A stretch of 64,000 nucleotides of DNA from Streptomyces varsoviensis (GTDB lineage: Bacteria > Actinomycetota > Actinomycetes > Streptomycetales > Streptomycetaceae): contig NZ_JOBF01000003.1 in the NCBI RefSeq assembly GCF_000718635.1, forward strand, positions 868,001 through 932,000. The letters are read 5' to 3'. Position numbers and translations under genes: made by a program. Shown piece after piece: positions 35,260-46,095 of the stretch (positions are counted from its first letter, which is position 1; each line of letters opens with the position of its first letter). A model generated the notes under the pieces. The model did not search any database. It was not told the DNA's origin and worked only from the letters and a program-made list of their open reading frames with translations.

Positions 35260-36504
35260 TCAGCGGCCGCCCCACTGGTAGATCGAGTACGCGCGGCCCC
35301 GGGTGGGCCCGGTGGCGAACCCCATGCACAGCCGGGGCGCGGCGGCGCTCCCGATGATGGCGAGCCCTTCCGGTTCGCGCGGGTGGAGGGACTTCCCCGC
35401 GAGGATGCGGGCCTCCTGTACGACCTCTCCGCTGCGCATGTCGATGCAGAAGAGGCGGGTGTTGCCGCCGGAGGGGCGCGGGTTCTTCGGGCCGTAGGCG
35501 CTGCCGAGCAGTTGGTAGGCGTAGTCGCCGCGGACGGCCATCCCCTGGTAGGGCAGGTGCAGTCCGGTGCCGGGCTGGGCGAAGTCGGCGAGCGGGTCGA
35601 ACTCGCGGTCGATGAAGGCGTCGAGGTCGTAGAGGGCGTAGCGGGGCTTGCCCTGCTTGAGGTAGCGCAGCAGCAGCCGGCCGGTGGTGAGGTCGATGGC
35701 CGGGTAGTTGCCGGTGGTGCCGGGTTTGGGGCGGTATCCGGCGGGGGCGGCGCGGCCGGTGGTGAGCACGGAACCCTCGGCGTAGGCGATGCGGGCGACG
35801 CCGCGCCCGTAGCCGCTGCTGGGGTGGGCGTCCCACTCGGTCCACAGTTCGGCGGCGCGTCCGTCGGGGTCGACGCCGATCGTGCCGCCGTGGCCGAAGC
35901 CCTTGAGGAACATCCGGCCGAGCCGTCTGCCGCTGGTCGAGAGGCGGTTGAGGCAGAGGTCGCCGTGGCGCTGCCGCTCGGCGTGCGAGTACGCGCGCGG
36001 TTCGCCGCGGAGCCGGACGCCGCCCTCCATCACCTGGAGGGCGTAGAGGTGGCCGCGGGCCTCGTCGAAGCCGAAGGACTGCAGGACGGTGGTGTGGTGG
36101 AGTTTCGCGCCGTGGATCAGGCGGGTGGGGTTCTTGGAGAAGTCGATCCAGGGGGGTTCCGCGCGGCCGGCGGGTTCCGCGCGGGCGCCGGGCACCGTGC
36201 GTACGGGCACGCTGCGCACGGCGGGCTCCGCGCGCAGGGCGCCTTCGGCGCGTACGGCGGCCTCGGCGCGTACGACGGCTTGGGCGCGTACGGGCCCGGC
36301 GGCGGCTCGCGCGGCGGGGCCGTCCAGCGTGGTGAGCACGGCCGCCGCCGAGAACGCCCCGCCGAGCCCGAGGAGCCGTCTGCGGCCGAGCAGCCGCTCC
36401 TGGCCCAATTCTTGGCCCCGGCCTTGACCCTGGCTTTCCTCCCCGCCCCGGTCCTGCCCATGGCCCTGGCCCTGGCCCTGGCCCCGCAGTTGCATACGCC
36501 CCAT
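35260..36504 (-). CDS. Secreted TagC-like/phage receptor-binding-type beta-propeller protein
   Basis: 414 residues from ATG 36504 (GAGAGGG 8 nt upstream). The N-terminus is Gly/Gln-rich, then GRRRLLGLGGAFSAAAVLTT is a plausible twin-arginine signal. An Ala/Arg/Val/Pro linker with RAEPA-like repeats (about residues 70-120) leads into the main domain, which has FDEARGHLYALQVMEGG, HGDLCLNRLSTSGRRLGRMF, GHGGTIGVDPDG and a C-terminal GFATGPTRGRAYSIYQWGGR. This is the pattern of proteins annotated as teichoic acid biosynthesis protein C or phage baseplate protein. An extracellular glycan-related role is inference. Confidence 0.75.
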   Translation of the reverse strand: MGRMQLRGQGQGQGHGQDRGGEESQGQGRGQELGQERLLGRRRLLGLGGAFSAAAVLTTLDGPAARAAAGPVRAQAVVRAEAAVRAEGALRAEPAVRSVPVRTVPGARAEPAGRAEPPWIDFSKNPTRLIHGAKLHHTTVLQSFGFDEARGHLYALQVMEGGVRLRGEPRAYSHAERQRHGDLCLNRLSTSGRRLGRMFLKGFGHGGTIGVDPDGRAAELWTEWDAHPSSGYGRGVARIAYAEGSVLTTGRAAPAGYRPKPGTTGNYPAIDLTTGRLLLRYLKQGKPRYALYDLDAFIDREFDPLADFAQPGTGLHLPYQGMAVRGDYAYQLLGSAYGPKNPRPSGGNTRLFCIDMRSGEVVQEARILAGKSLHPREPEGLAIIGSAAAPRLCMGFATGPTRGRAYSIYQWGGR

Positions 36505-36637
36505 TCGATACTGCCCTCTCTCGCGTCTCTCGTTTCCCTGTGGTTCGGTCCAGTGCATGACCGGGATCGGGGTGCGGGGTGCGCGTCGAGGGGGAAGTTC
36601 ATCCGTATGAGAGACGGGGGCGGCGCAGGGCGGATAC

Positions 36638-36676
36638 GGCGAGCGGGCCGGAACCCGTGGTTCCGGCCCGCTCGCC
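36638..36676 (-). terminator. Terminator of hppD
   Basis: 18-bp perfect stem with a 3-nt loop: GGCGAGCGGGCCGGAACC (36638-36655) and its complement (36659-36676), 23 bp after the hppD stop. Confidence 0.85.
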
Positions 36677-36699
36677 AGGCACCGCCGCGCGCGGCGCGG

Positions 36700-38444
<1,745 letters not shown>

Positions 38445-38470
38445 GACCACAGCGTCGAGGGAGCGGCCCA

Positions 38471-39118
38471 GTGAATTTCTGGGAATACATCGGCAACCGG
38501 TACGCGCAATTGCTCACCGACACCTATCAGCACGCCAGCGCCGTCTTTCAGTGCATGGTCGTGGCGACCCTCATCGGGGTGCTGATCGGCGTCGCCACCT
38601 ACCGCAGCGAGTGGGCCGGGAACCTCGCCATCACCTCGACGGCCACGGTTCTCACGGTCCCCTCCCTCGCCATGATCGGCCTGCTCATCCCGGTCACCGG
38701 GCTCGGCGTCGCGCCGACCGTCACCGCCCTGATCCTCTACGGGCTGCTGCCCATCGTCCGCAACGCGATCGTCGGGCTGCGCGGCGTCGACCCCACCCTG
38801 GTGGACGCCGCGAAGGGCATCGGCATGTCCCGCCTCTCCCGGCTGCTGCGCGTGGAGCTGCCGCTGGCCTGGCCGCCCATCCTCACCGGAATCCGCGTCT
38901 CCACCCAGATGCTGATGGGCATCGCCGCCATCGGCGCGTACTCCTCCGGCCCCGGCCTGGGCAACGAGATCTTCCGCGGCATCTCCTCCCTGGGCAGCGC
39001 CAACGCCCTCAACCAGGTGCTCGCCGGAACGCTCGGAATCGTGATTCTCGCGCTCGTCTTCGACGCCGTGTACGTCCTCATCGGACGGCTGACCATCTCC
39101 AGGGGGATCCGTGCCTGA
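38471..39118 (+). CDS. OpuC-type compatible-solute ABC transporter permease
   Basis: 215 residues, GTG start at 38471 with GAGGGAG upstream. Six membrane helices of the BPD_transp_1 fold; the EAA loop is DPTLVDAAKGIGMSRLSRLL followed by LPLAWPPILTG. Homologous to OpuCB/OpuBB permeases for glycine betaine, choline, carnitine or ergothioneine-like solutes. It is the first gene of a four-gene operon: the next gene starts 8 bp inside it. Confidence 0.92.
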   Translation: MNFWEYIGNRYAQLLTDTYQHASAVFQCMVVATLIGVLIGVATYRSEWAGNLAITSTATVLTVPSLAMIGLLIPVTGLGVAPTVTALILYGLLPIVRNAIVGLRGVDPTLVDAAKGIGMSRLSRLLRVELPLAWPPILTGIRVSTQMLMGIAAIGAYSSGPGLGNEIFRGISSLGSANALNQVLAGTLGIVILALVFDAVYVLIGRLTISRGIRA

Positions 39119-40409
39119 AGCCTCGACGCCCAGCGGCGCCGCGCCGGCGCACACCACGCCGCCGAGCACCACCACGACCACCGGCGCCACCATCGCGCTG
39201 GAGGACCTCACCAAGCGGTACTCCGGCACCCCCGCCCCGGCGGTGGAGAACGTCAACATGGACATCAAGGCCGGTGAGCTGGTGGTCTTCGTGGGCCCGT
39301 CCGGCTGCGGCAAGACCACCACCATGAAGATGATCAACCGGCTGATCGAGCCCACCTCCGGCCGGATACGGATCGACGACGAGGACGTCACCGGCATCGA
39401 CCCGGTCCGGCTGCGCCGCAAGGTCGGTTACGCCATCCAGTCCTCCGGCCTCTTCCCGCACATGACCGTCGCCCAGAACATCGCGCTCGTACCGAAGCTC
39501 ATCGGCTGGTCGAAGGCGAAGGTCAAGAGCCGCATCGAGGAGATGCTGGACCTCGTCGGACTCGACGCCGGGGAGTTCCAGGGCCGCTACCCGCGCCAGC
39601 TCTCCGGCGGCCAGCAGCAGCGCGTCGGCGTCGCCCGCGCGCTCGCCGCCGACCCGCCCGTACTCCTGATGGACGAACCCTTCGGCGCGGTCGACCCGAT
39701 CACCCGCGACCACCTCCAGGACGAGCTGATCCGGCTCCAGCACGAGCTGCACAAGACCATCGTCTTCGTCACCCACGACTTCGACGAGGCCATCAAGCTC
39801 GGCGACCGCATCGCGGTGCTCCGCGAACGCTCGCACATAGCCCAGTTCGACACCCCCGAGGCCATCCTCACCAACCCCGCCGACGACTTCGTCTCCGGCT
39901 TCGTCGGCGCGGGCGCGGCGCTCAAACGGCTCAACCTCACCCGCGTACGGGACGTGGAGATCGTCGACTTCCCCACCGCCACCATCGACGACCCGCTCCA
40001 GTACCTCTTCGACATGCTGCGCCACGGCTCCACCAACGAGGTGCTGCTCCTCGACCGCTACCGGCGCCCGTACAAATGGCTGCGCCGCGGCGACCTGATG
40101 CGGGCCAAGGGGTCCCTCGCCCGCGCCGGGACGCTTGTGCACGACACCGTCACCCGCGACGCCACGCTCCGCGACGCACTGGAGGCCGTCCTCACCGACA
40201 ACGCCGGGCGGGTCGCGGTCACCGGGCGGCGCGGCGAGTACACCGGCGTCGTCGACATGGAGACGCTGATGAACTCCGTGCAGCAGTTGCTGGAGGAGGA
40301 CCGCCTCGAAGCCGTCGAGCACCAGCACGCGCTGCTGGAGCAGCGGGCGCACCAGACCAGACGGGAACAGGAGGGCGCGACCGCCGTCCGGCCCGAGGAC
40401 CTCTCGTGA
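39111..40409 (+). CDS. OpuC-type ABC transporter ATP-binding protein with CBS tail
   Basis: 432 residues, GTG start at 39111 (AGGGGGA upstream). Walker A is GPSGCGKTTT, the Q loop follows YAIQSSGLFPHMTV, the signature is LSGGQQQR and Walker B is LLMDEPFGAVDP. The C-terminal 130 residues hold CBS-like modules (DTVTRDATLRDALEAVL; VTGRRGEYTGVVDMETL), which in OpuA/OpuC systems sense ionic strength. A Glu/Gln/Arg-rich helix ends the protein. Overlaps both neighbours, so expression is tightly coupled. Confidence 0.93.
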   Translation: MPEASTPSGAAPAHTTPPSTTTTTGATIALEDLTKRYSGTPAPAVENVNMDIKAGELVVFVGPSGCGKTTTMKMINRLIEPTSGRIRIDDEDVTGIDPVRLRRKVGYAIQSSGLFPHMTVAQNIALVPKLIGWSKAKVKSRIEEMLDLVGLDAGEFQGRYPRQLSGGQQQRVGVARALAADPPVLLMDEPFGAVDPITRDHLQDELIRLQHELHKTIVFVTHDFDEAIKLGDRIAVLRERSHIAQFDTPEAILTNPADDFVSGFVGAGAALKRLNLTRVRDVEIVDFPTATIDDPLQYLFDMLRHGSTNEVLLLDRYRRPYKWLRRGDLMRAKGSLARAGTLVHDTVTRDATLRDALEAVLTDNAGRVAVTGRRGEYTGVVDMETLMNSVQQLLEEDRLEAVEHQHALLEQRAHQTRREQEGATAVRPEDLS

Positions 40410-41284
40410 GCCGCCGGGACCGCAGGCGGCCGCGGGACGAGCGGGCCCCGGGCGAGCACGAGGTCAAGGGCCTCGCCTTCCGCGACGAGGTGGACGTCGA
40501 CGAGCCGGCCGCCGGCCTCGCCCGGCCCCCCGCGCCCAAGCCGCCGCGCCGCCTGACCTGGCAGCGGCTCACCTACATGCCGGCCGTACTGGCGCTGATC
40601 CTGCTCGCCCTGTGGCTCTGGTTCCGCGGCGCGGACCTCGACTCCATCGCCCGCAACTCCATCGCGGGCGGCAACGTCTGGCTGCGGCTGCGCCAGCACA
40701 TCTACCTCACGGTCGTCTCCACCTTCTTCGTGCTGATCATCGCGATCCCGCTGGGCATCCTGCTCACCCGCCGCCGGCTGCGCGGCGCCGCGCCGTTCGC
40801 CATGGCCATCGCCAACATCGGCCAGGCGACGCCCGCGATCGGCCTGCTGGCGCTGCTCGTCATCTGGATGGGCATCGGCCGCCGGGCCGCGCTCTTCGGC
40901 ATCGTCATCTACGCCGTGCTGCCCGTGCTCTCCAACACGATCACGGGCCTGCGGGCCATCGACCCGACGCTGGTGGAGGCGGCGCGCGGCATCGGCATGT
41001 CGGCGGCCGGGGTGCTGCGCAGAGTCGAGCTGCCGCTGGCCGTGCCGCTGATCCTCGCGGGCGTCCGCACCGCGCTCGTGCTCAACGTCGGCACCGCGAC
41101 GCTCGCCGCCTTCGGGGGCGGTGGCGGCCTCGGCGACCTGATCACCACGGGCATCACCAATCAGCGGATGCCGATCCTGGTGCTCGGCTCCGTGCTGACG
41201 ATCGTGCTCGCCCTGCTCGTGGACTGGCTGGCATCGCTGGCCGAACTGCTGCTGCGGCCGCGCGGCCTGGAGGGGAGCGACTGA
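40406..41284 (+). CDS. OpuC-type ABC transporter permease with basic N-terminal extension
   Basis: 292 residues from GTG 40406, which overlaps the ATPase stop by 4 bp (GTGA). About 60 charged residues precede the first membrane helix (TYMPAVLALILLALWLWF), longer than usual for the family. The BPD_transp_1 core follows, with the EAA loop DPTLVEAARGIGMSAAGVL and VELPLAVPLILAG. It pairs with the first permease to form the heterodimeric membrane channel. Confidence 0.9.
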   Translation: MSRRDRRRPRDERAPGEHEVKGLAFRDEVDVDEPAAGLARPPAPKPPRRLTWQRLTYMPAVLALILLALWLWFRGADLDSIARNSIAGGNVWLRLRQHIYLTVVSTFFVLIIAIPLGILLTRRRLRGAAPFAMAIANIGQATPAIGLLALLVIWMGIGRRAALFGIVIYAVLPVLSNTITGLRAIDPTLVEAARGIGMSAAGVLRRVELPLAVPLILAGVRTALVLNVGTATLAAFGGGGGLGDLITTGITNQRMPILVLGSVLTIVLALLVDWLASLAELLLRPRGLEGSD

Positions 41285-42279
41285 TGATACGTACGCCGGG
41301 CCGTGTCCGGTTGGCGGCCGCCGCCGCGACGGGCGCGCTGCTGGCCCCGTTCGCCCTCGGCGGCTGCGGGCTGACCAGCGGAAGCCCCATGGCCGACGAC
41401 GTCCGGCCGGGCTCCATAGGGCAGGGCAGGCCGCTCAAGGGCGCCGACCTGACCGTCACCTCCAAGGAGTTCACCGAACAGATCATCCTGGGCCAGATCA
41501 TGGGCCTCGCCTTCAAGGCCGCCGGCGCGACCGTCCTGGACCGCACCGACATCCAGGGCTCCATCGGCGCCCGCGAGGCCGTCAAGTCCGGTGACGCGGA
41601 CGCGATGTACGAGTACACCGGCACCTCCTGGATCACCTACCTCGGCAACGACAAGCCGATCCCCGACCCTCAGGAGCAGTGGCAGGCGGTGTACGAGGCC
41701 GACCTGAAGAACGGCATCACCTGGCTGCCGCCGGCCACCCTCAACAACACCTACGCGCTCGCGCTGAACCAGGCGAACGCCAAGAAGTACGGCACCAAGA
41801 CGCTCTCCGACGTCGCCGCCCTCGCGAAGAAGAACAGGTCGGCGGTGACCCTCTGCGTGGAGAGCGAGTTCGCGGCCCGCAACGACGGGCTGCCGGGCAT
41901 GCAGAAGAAGTACGGGATGCGGCTCCCCGCCTCCAACATCCAGAAGATGGACGGCGGCATCGTCTACACCCAGGTCTCCAAGGGCGGCTCGTGCACCTAC
42001 GGCGAGGTCTTCACCACGGACGGCCGGATCAAGGCCATGAACCTCGAAGTGATGCGCGACGACCAGCACTTCTTCCCCAACTACAACGCCGCCCCCGAGA
42101 TCAACAGCAAGGCCATCAAGAAGTGGCCGGCCATCCGCGAAGTCCTCGGCCCCATCACCAAGAAGCTCACGAACGACGTGGCCCGCACGCTCAACGGCAA
42201 GGTGGACGTGGAGGGGCAGGACCCGCACGAGGTCGCCAAGGACTGGCTGATCGAGGAGGGCTTCATCAAGGGCGGCTGA
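41284..42279 (+). CDS. Glycine betaine/choline-binding lipoprotein (OpuAC/OpuCC type)
   Basis: 331 residues; start shares a base with the permease stop (TGATG). Signal with lipobox ALGGC, so Cys28 should be lipidated and the protein held outside the membrane. The OpuAC domain starts LTVTSKEFTEQIILGQIMG, then SIGAREAVKSGDADAMYEYTG and SWITYLG, and includes aromatic residues suited to a quaternary-ammonium cage (for example in YEYTGTSW and NYNAAPE). It completes the transporter; the solute (betaine, choline, carnitine) is not decided by sequence alone. Confidence 0.92.
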   Translation: MIRTPGRVRLAAAAATGALLAPFALGGCGLTSGSPMADDVRPGSIGQGRPLKGADLTVTSKEFTEQIILGQIMGLAFKAAGATVLDRTDIQGSIGAREAVKSGDADAMYEYTGTSWITYLGNDKPIPDPQEQWQAVYEADLKNGITWLPPATLNNTYALALNQANAKKYGTKTLSDVAALAKKNRSAVTLCVESEFAARNDGLPGMQKKYGMRLPASNIQKMDGGIVYTQVSKGGSCTYGEVFTTDGRIKAMNLEVMRDDQHFFPNYNAAPEINSKAIKKWPAIREVLGPITKKLTNDVARTLNGKVDVEGQDPHEVAKDWLIEEGFIKGG

Positions 42280-42311
42280 GCCCTCTGGCTCTCATTTGGG
42301 GGGAGGTGGGG

Positions 42312-43091
42312 TCAGCAGGTGGGCACGGACTGCCCGGCCGCCAGCGCCCGGAGGGAGGAGACCGAGTCCTTGAGGGTGGTGACGGGGATGAGCTGAAGGC
42401 CCTCGGGGCGTACGGCCTCGGCCTCCTTGCACTCCCCCTTCGGGACGAGGAAGACCGTGGCCCCGTCCCGCTTGGCGGCCTGCGTCTTGAGCTGCACGCC
42501 GCCGACCGGCCCCACGGTCCCGTCGGGCTCGATGGTGCCGGTGCCCGCGATCGTACGGCCGCCCGTCAGCTCGCCGCCGCGGCCATCCCCGTCGATCTTG
42601 TCGATGATCCCGAGCGTGAACAGCAGCCCCGCGCTGGGCCCGCCGATACGGGCAAGGTCCAGGGTGACCTTCACGTCCTTCGACGACCGGTGCAGGTAGC
42701 GCAGGGCGGCCTCGGTGGCGGCGTCCTGCGACTTCCGCATGTCGGCGAAGTTGTGCTTCTCGACCTCGGCGGTCGTGTTCCCGACCGGGTACACGGAGTC
42801 CCGCGGCATCACCGCCCGGTCCGTACGGAACCAACTGTCGATCACGTCGCCGAGCCGCACATCGGCGTCGGGCCCGGTCGCCACGATCGTCGTCGCCCGG
42901 AGCTGCCCGGTCGTCTTGCGGGTATCGGCCCCCTCGACCGTGATCACCTGCTCCCCGCGCCGGGACCCGAGCACATCGGCCGTCGACCCCGGCTGCGCCA
43001 ACGAGAACGGCAGCGGCGCGAAGGCGGCCACGGCGAGCAGGGCGACGACGAGCACGGAGCAGACCGTGAGAACACGAACACGAGAGGACAC
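42312..43091 (-). CDS. Membrane-anchored Lon-type (S16) protease domain protein, YlbL-like
   Basis: 259 residues from GTG 43091, chosen because AGGGTG lies 6 nt upstream; GTG 43100 would leave no spacing. One N-terminal membrane helix (about 7-28) is followed by an external region that includes a degenerate PDZ-like part and a C-terminal Lon protease domain. The Ser-Lys dyad is Ser153 (GGPSAGLLFTLG) and Lys202 (PVGGVQLKTQAAKRDG), aligning with Ser679 and Lys722 of E. coli Lon. No ATPase domain is present. YlbL-type proteins degrade cell-division or stress proteins at the membrane; the substrate here is unknown. Confidence 0.88.
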   Translation of the reverse strand: MSSRVRVLTVCSVLVVALLAVAAFAPLPFSLAQPGSTADVLGSRRGEQVITVEGADTRKTTGQLRATTIVATGPDADVRLGDVIDSWFRTDRAVMPRDSVYPVGNTTAEVEKHNFADMRKSQDAATEAALRYLHRSSKDVKVTLDLARIGGPSAGLLFTLGIIDKIDGDGRGGELTGGRTIAGTGTIEPDGTVGPVGGVQLKTQAAKRDGATVFLVPKGECKEAEAVRPEGLQLIPVTTLKDSVSSLRALAAGQSVPTC

Positions 43092-43260
43092 GCCCGCCAC
43101 CCTAATTCACCCACGCACCGGGGCCCTCCGGGGCGTACGGGCGGGGGGGGGGACGTACAGGCAGGGGGAACGTACGGGCGGAAGCGCGGAGGGGGTGGCG
43201 GCGGCGCGTACGGGCGGAGCCCAGCCCGTACGTCGGCTCACCGCCGGCGCGAGCGAACCG

Positions 43261-43902
43261 TCACCGCAGCGCCTCCGCCACCTCCTTGGCGGCGTCCATG
43301 ACGCGGTGGCCGACGCGGTCGGGGACGGAGTCGGCGAGCATCACGACGCCCACGCTGCCCTCTATCCCCGTCACGCCCAGGAGCGGGGCGGCGGCGCCGC
43401 TCGCGCCGGCCTCCAGTTCGCCGTGGGTGAGGGCGTAGCCCGGATTGCCGGCCTCGCCGCGGCGGGCGGCGAGGATCGCGCGCCCGGCGGCCCCGCGGTC
43501 GAGCGGGTGGCGGAAGCCGGCGCGGTAGGCGACGTGGTAGTCGGTCCAGGTCGGTTCGACGACGGCGACGGCCAGCGCCTCCGTCCCGTCGACGAGGGTG
43601 AGGTGGGCGGTGGCCCCGATGTCCTCGGCCAGGGAGCGCAGCGCGGGCAGCGCCGCCTCCCGCACCAGGGGGTGCACCTGGCGGCCGAGCCGCAGCACGC
43701 CCAGCCCGACGCGGGCCCGGCCGCCGATGTCCCGGCGTACGAGCGCGTGCTGTTCGAGTGTCGCCAGCAGGCGGTAGACCACGGTCCGGTTGACCCCGAG
43801 CTTGGTGGACAGCTCGGTGACGGTGAGCCCGTGGTCGGTGTCGGCGAGCAGTTTGAGGACGCGCAATCCTCGGTCGAGCGTCTGCGAGGTCTCCGCGGTC
43901 AC
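43261..43902 (-). CDS. IclR family transcriptional regulator
   Basis: 213 residues from GTG 43902 (GAGGAGGGG upstream). An N-terminal winged helix-turn-helix (RGLRVLKLLADTDHGLTVTE; NRTVVYRLLATLEQHALV) is followed by the IclR effector domain (DIGATAHLTLVDGTEALAVA; GFRHPLDRGAAGRAILAARR; GIEGSVGVVMLADS). No obvious target operon lies next to it: one neighbour is the Lon-like protease, the other a repeat-containing gap. Effector unknown. Confidence 0.9.
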   Translation of the reverse strand: MTAETSQTLDRGLRVLKLLADTDHGLTVTELSTKLGVNRTVVYRLLATLEQHALVRRDIGGRARVGLGVLRLGRQVHPLVREAALPALRSLAEDIGATAHLTLVDGTEALAVAVVEPTWTDYHVAYRAGFRHPLDRGAAGRAILAARRGEAGNPGYALTHGELEAGASGAAAPLLGVTGIEGSVGVVMLADSVPDRVGHRVMDAAKEVAEALR

Positions 43903-44307
43903 GACGCCCCTCCTCACGTGAGTGGCGGCTCCCGTCGCGGTGGGGGCGGCCGCCGGCCCGTCCGGCAGCGCGCGCGAGAGGCCGCCGGCCGCTTGGCGCA
44001 CGGCACCGGCTGCGCTCCGCGGCGGCGCTGCCACGGGGCGTGTGCGTGTTCCGGCACCGTAGCGAGCCGGTCCGCTGAGCGGAAGGGCTTGCCCACAATC
44101 CGGGCAGTGAGCGGGCGATATGCGAAATCCGTCCGGTGGCCGGACAGGAGATCGGCGGCGGAACGGAACGCTCCGGCGGGGGCGAGGAACCCGCCCTACG
44201 AGCCGCTACGAACGGACAGCGCTACGGGGCCCCTACGGCCCCGCGAGCGGAGGCTCCGCTCGCGGGGCCGTAGGGCCATGGCGTCCCCGCCCAGCGCGAG
44301 CGCCCCG
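43903..44307. other. Gap between IclR and helicase genes
   Basis: 405 bp between an upstream-facing start and a convergent-side stop on the same strand. It contains the large hairpin at 44233-44273 and no supported gene; ATATGCGAAATCCG near 44117 is the most A/T-rich bit and could be near the iclR promoter. Confidence 0.4.
44233..44273 (-). terminator. Terminator of the helicase gene
   Basis: CTACGGCCCCGCGAGCGGAG (44233-44252) is matched by its perfect complement (44254-44273), so about 18 pairs form with a 3-5-nt loop; outer GGCCC/GGGCC pairing extends it. It lies 35 bp past the stop codon. Confidence 0.8.
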
Positions 44308-46095
44308 TCAGCGCATCCGCGTGGCCCACTCCCGTACCTTCTTGATCCGCTCGTTCAACTGCCCGGCCGTGGCCTCCGCGCTCGGCGGGCCTCCGCACAC
44401 CCGGCGCAGCTCGGTGTGGATGACGCCGTGCGGTTTGCCGCTCTGGTGGGCGTACGCGCCGACCAGCGAATTGAGCTGCTTGCGCAGTTCCAGCAGTTGC
44501 TTGTGCGTGACGATCGGCCGCCGCTCGGCCGGCAGCTCGACGAGGTCGGCCTCGGCGGCCGGCTTCTGCCGGCTGTGCGCGATCTGCCGGGTCTGCCGCT
44601 TCTGGAGCAGCATCTGCACCTGGTCGGGTTCGAGGAGCCCGGGGATGCCGAGGTAGTCCTGTTCCTCCTCGCTGCCGGGGTGCGCCTGCATGCCGAACTC
44701 GGCGCCGTCGTAGAGCACCCGGTCGAAGACCGCGTCGGACTCCAGCGCCTCGAAGGAGAGCTGGTCGTCCTCGCCGGTGTCCTCGTCCTGCTGCTTCTCG
44801 GCCTCCGCGAGGAGTTTGTCCTCCTCCGCGTACGGGTCCTCCTCGCCGCCCTTCTTCGGCTTGTCGAGGACGTGGTCGCGCTCGACCTCCATCTCGTTGG
44901 CGAAGGTGAGGAGGGTCGGGATGGTCGGCACGAAGACGGAGGCGGTCTCGCCGCGCCGCCGCGACCGTACGAAGCGGCCGACGGCCTGGGCGAAGAAGAG
45001 GGGCGTGGAGATGGTGGTGGCGTAGACGCCGACGGCGAGGCGCGGGACGTCCACGCCCTCGGACACCATGCGGACGGCGACCATCCAGCGGTCGTCGGAC
45101 TTGGAGAAGTCGTCGATGCGCTGCGAGGCGCCGCTGTCGTCGGAGAGCACGAGCGTGGCGCCCTGCCCGGTGATCTCGCGGATCAGCTTGGCGTACGCGC
45201 GGGCCGACTCCTGGTCGGAGGCGATGACGAGGGCGCCCGCGTCGGGGATGGCCTTGCGGACCTCGCTGAGCCGCTGGTCGGCGGCGCGCAGCACGTTCGG
45301 CATCCAGTCGCCGCGCGGGTCGAGGGCGGTGCGCCAGGCCTGCGAGACGGCGTCCTTGGTCATGGGTTCGCCGAGCCGGGCGGCGATCTCGTCGCCGGCC
45401 TTGGTGCGCCAGCGCATCTGGCCGCTGTAGGAGAGGAAGATGACGGGCCGCACGACGCCGTCGGCGAGGGCGTTGCCGTAGCCGTAGGTGTAGTCGGCGG
45501 AGGAGCGGCGGATGCCGTCGTCGCCCTCCTCGTACGCGACGAAGGGGATGGGGTTGGTGTCCGAGCGGAACGGCGTGCCGGTCAGCGCGAGCCGCCGGGT
45601 CGCCGGGTCGAACGCCTCCGAGCACGCCTCGCCCCAGGACTTCGAGTCGCCGGCGTGGTGGATCTCGTCGAGGATGACGAGGGTCTTGCGCTGCTCGCAG
45701 CGGTTGCGGTGGAGCATCGGCCGGACGCCGACGCCGGCGTAGGTCACGGCGACGCCGTGGTACTCGCGGCCGAGCGGTCCGGCGCTGTACTCCGGGTCCA
45801 GCTTGATGCCTATCCGGGCCGCGGCCTCCGACCACTGCTTCTTCAGGTGCTCGGTGGGGGCGACCACGGTCACCTGCTGCACGACGTGGTGGTGGAGCAG
45901 CCAGGAGGCGAGGGTCAGCGCGAAGGTCGTCTTCCCGGCGCCGGGCGTGGCGACGGCGAGGAAGTCGCGCGGCTGCTCCTGGATGTACTTGGCCATCGCG
46001 CCCTCCTGCCAGGCGCGCAGTTTGTTCGCGGTACCCCATGGGGCCCGGCCGGGAAAGGCGGGCGAGAGGTGGTGATTGGCGGCGGTGGTAGTCAC
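44308..46095 (-). CDS. SF2 DEAD/DEAH-box DNA helicase
   Basis: 595 residues, GTG start at 46095 with GGAG just upstream. Motif I is ATPGAGKTT (Lys55), motif II DEIH (143-146), motif III LTGTPFRSD, and motif VI AQAVGRFVRSRRRGE, an XPB/RadD-like type III restriction-helicase pattern. The C-terminal 170 residues have an acidic stretch and then a helical region (THKQLLELRKQLNSLVGAYA) that is not a common helicase domain. RadD/XPB-type repair or remodelling is plausible; no nuclease or methylase partner is adjacent. Highly conserved lone gene in streptomycetes, from memory. Confidence 0.88.
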   Translation of the reverse strand: MTTTAANHHLSPAFPGRAPWGTANKLRAWQEGAMAKYIQEQPRDFLAVATPGAGKTTFALTLASWLLHHHVVQQVTVVAPTEHLKKQWSEAAARIGIKLDPEYSAGPLGREYHGVAVTYAGVGVRPMLHRNRCEQRKTLVILDEIHHAGDSKSWGEACSEAFDPATRRLALTGTPFRSDTNPIPFVAYEEGDDGIRRSSADYTYGYGNALADGVVRPVIFLSYSGQMRWRTKAGDEIAARLGEPMTKDAVSQAWRTALDPRGDWMPNVLRAADQRLSEVRKAIPDAGALVIASDQESARAYAKLIREITGQGATLVLSDDSGASQRIDDFSKSDDRWMVAVRMVSEGVDVPRLAVGVYATTISTPLFFAQAVGRFVRSRRRGETASVFVPTIPTLLTFANEMEVERDHVLDKPKKGGEEDPYAEEDKLLAEAEKQQDEDTGEDDQLSFEALESDAVFDRVLYDGAEFGMQAHPGSEEEQDYLGIPGLLEPDQVQMLLQKRQTRQIAHSRQKPAAEADLVELPAERRPIVTHKQLLELRKQLNSLVGAYAHQSGKPHGVIHTELRRVCGGPPSAEATAGQLNERIKKVREWATRMR

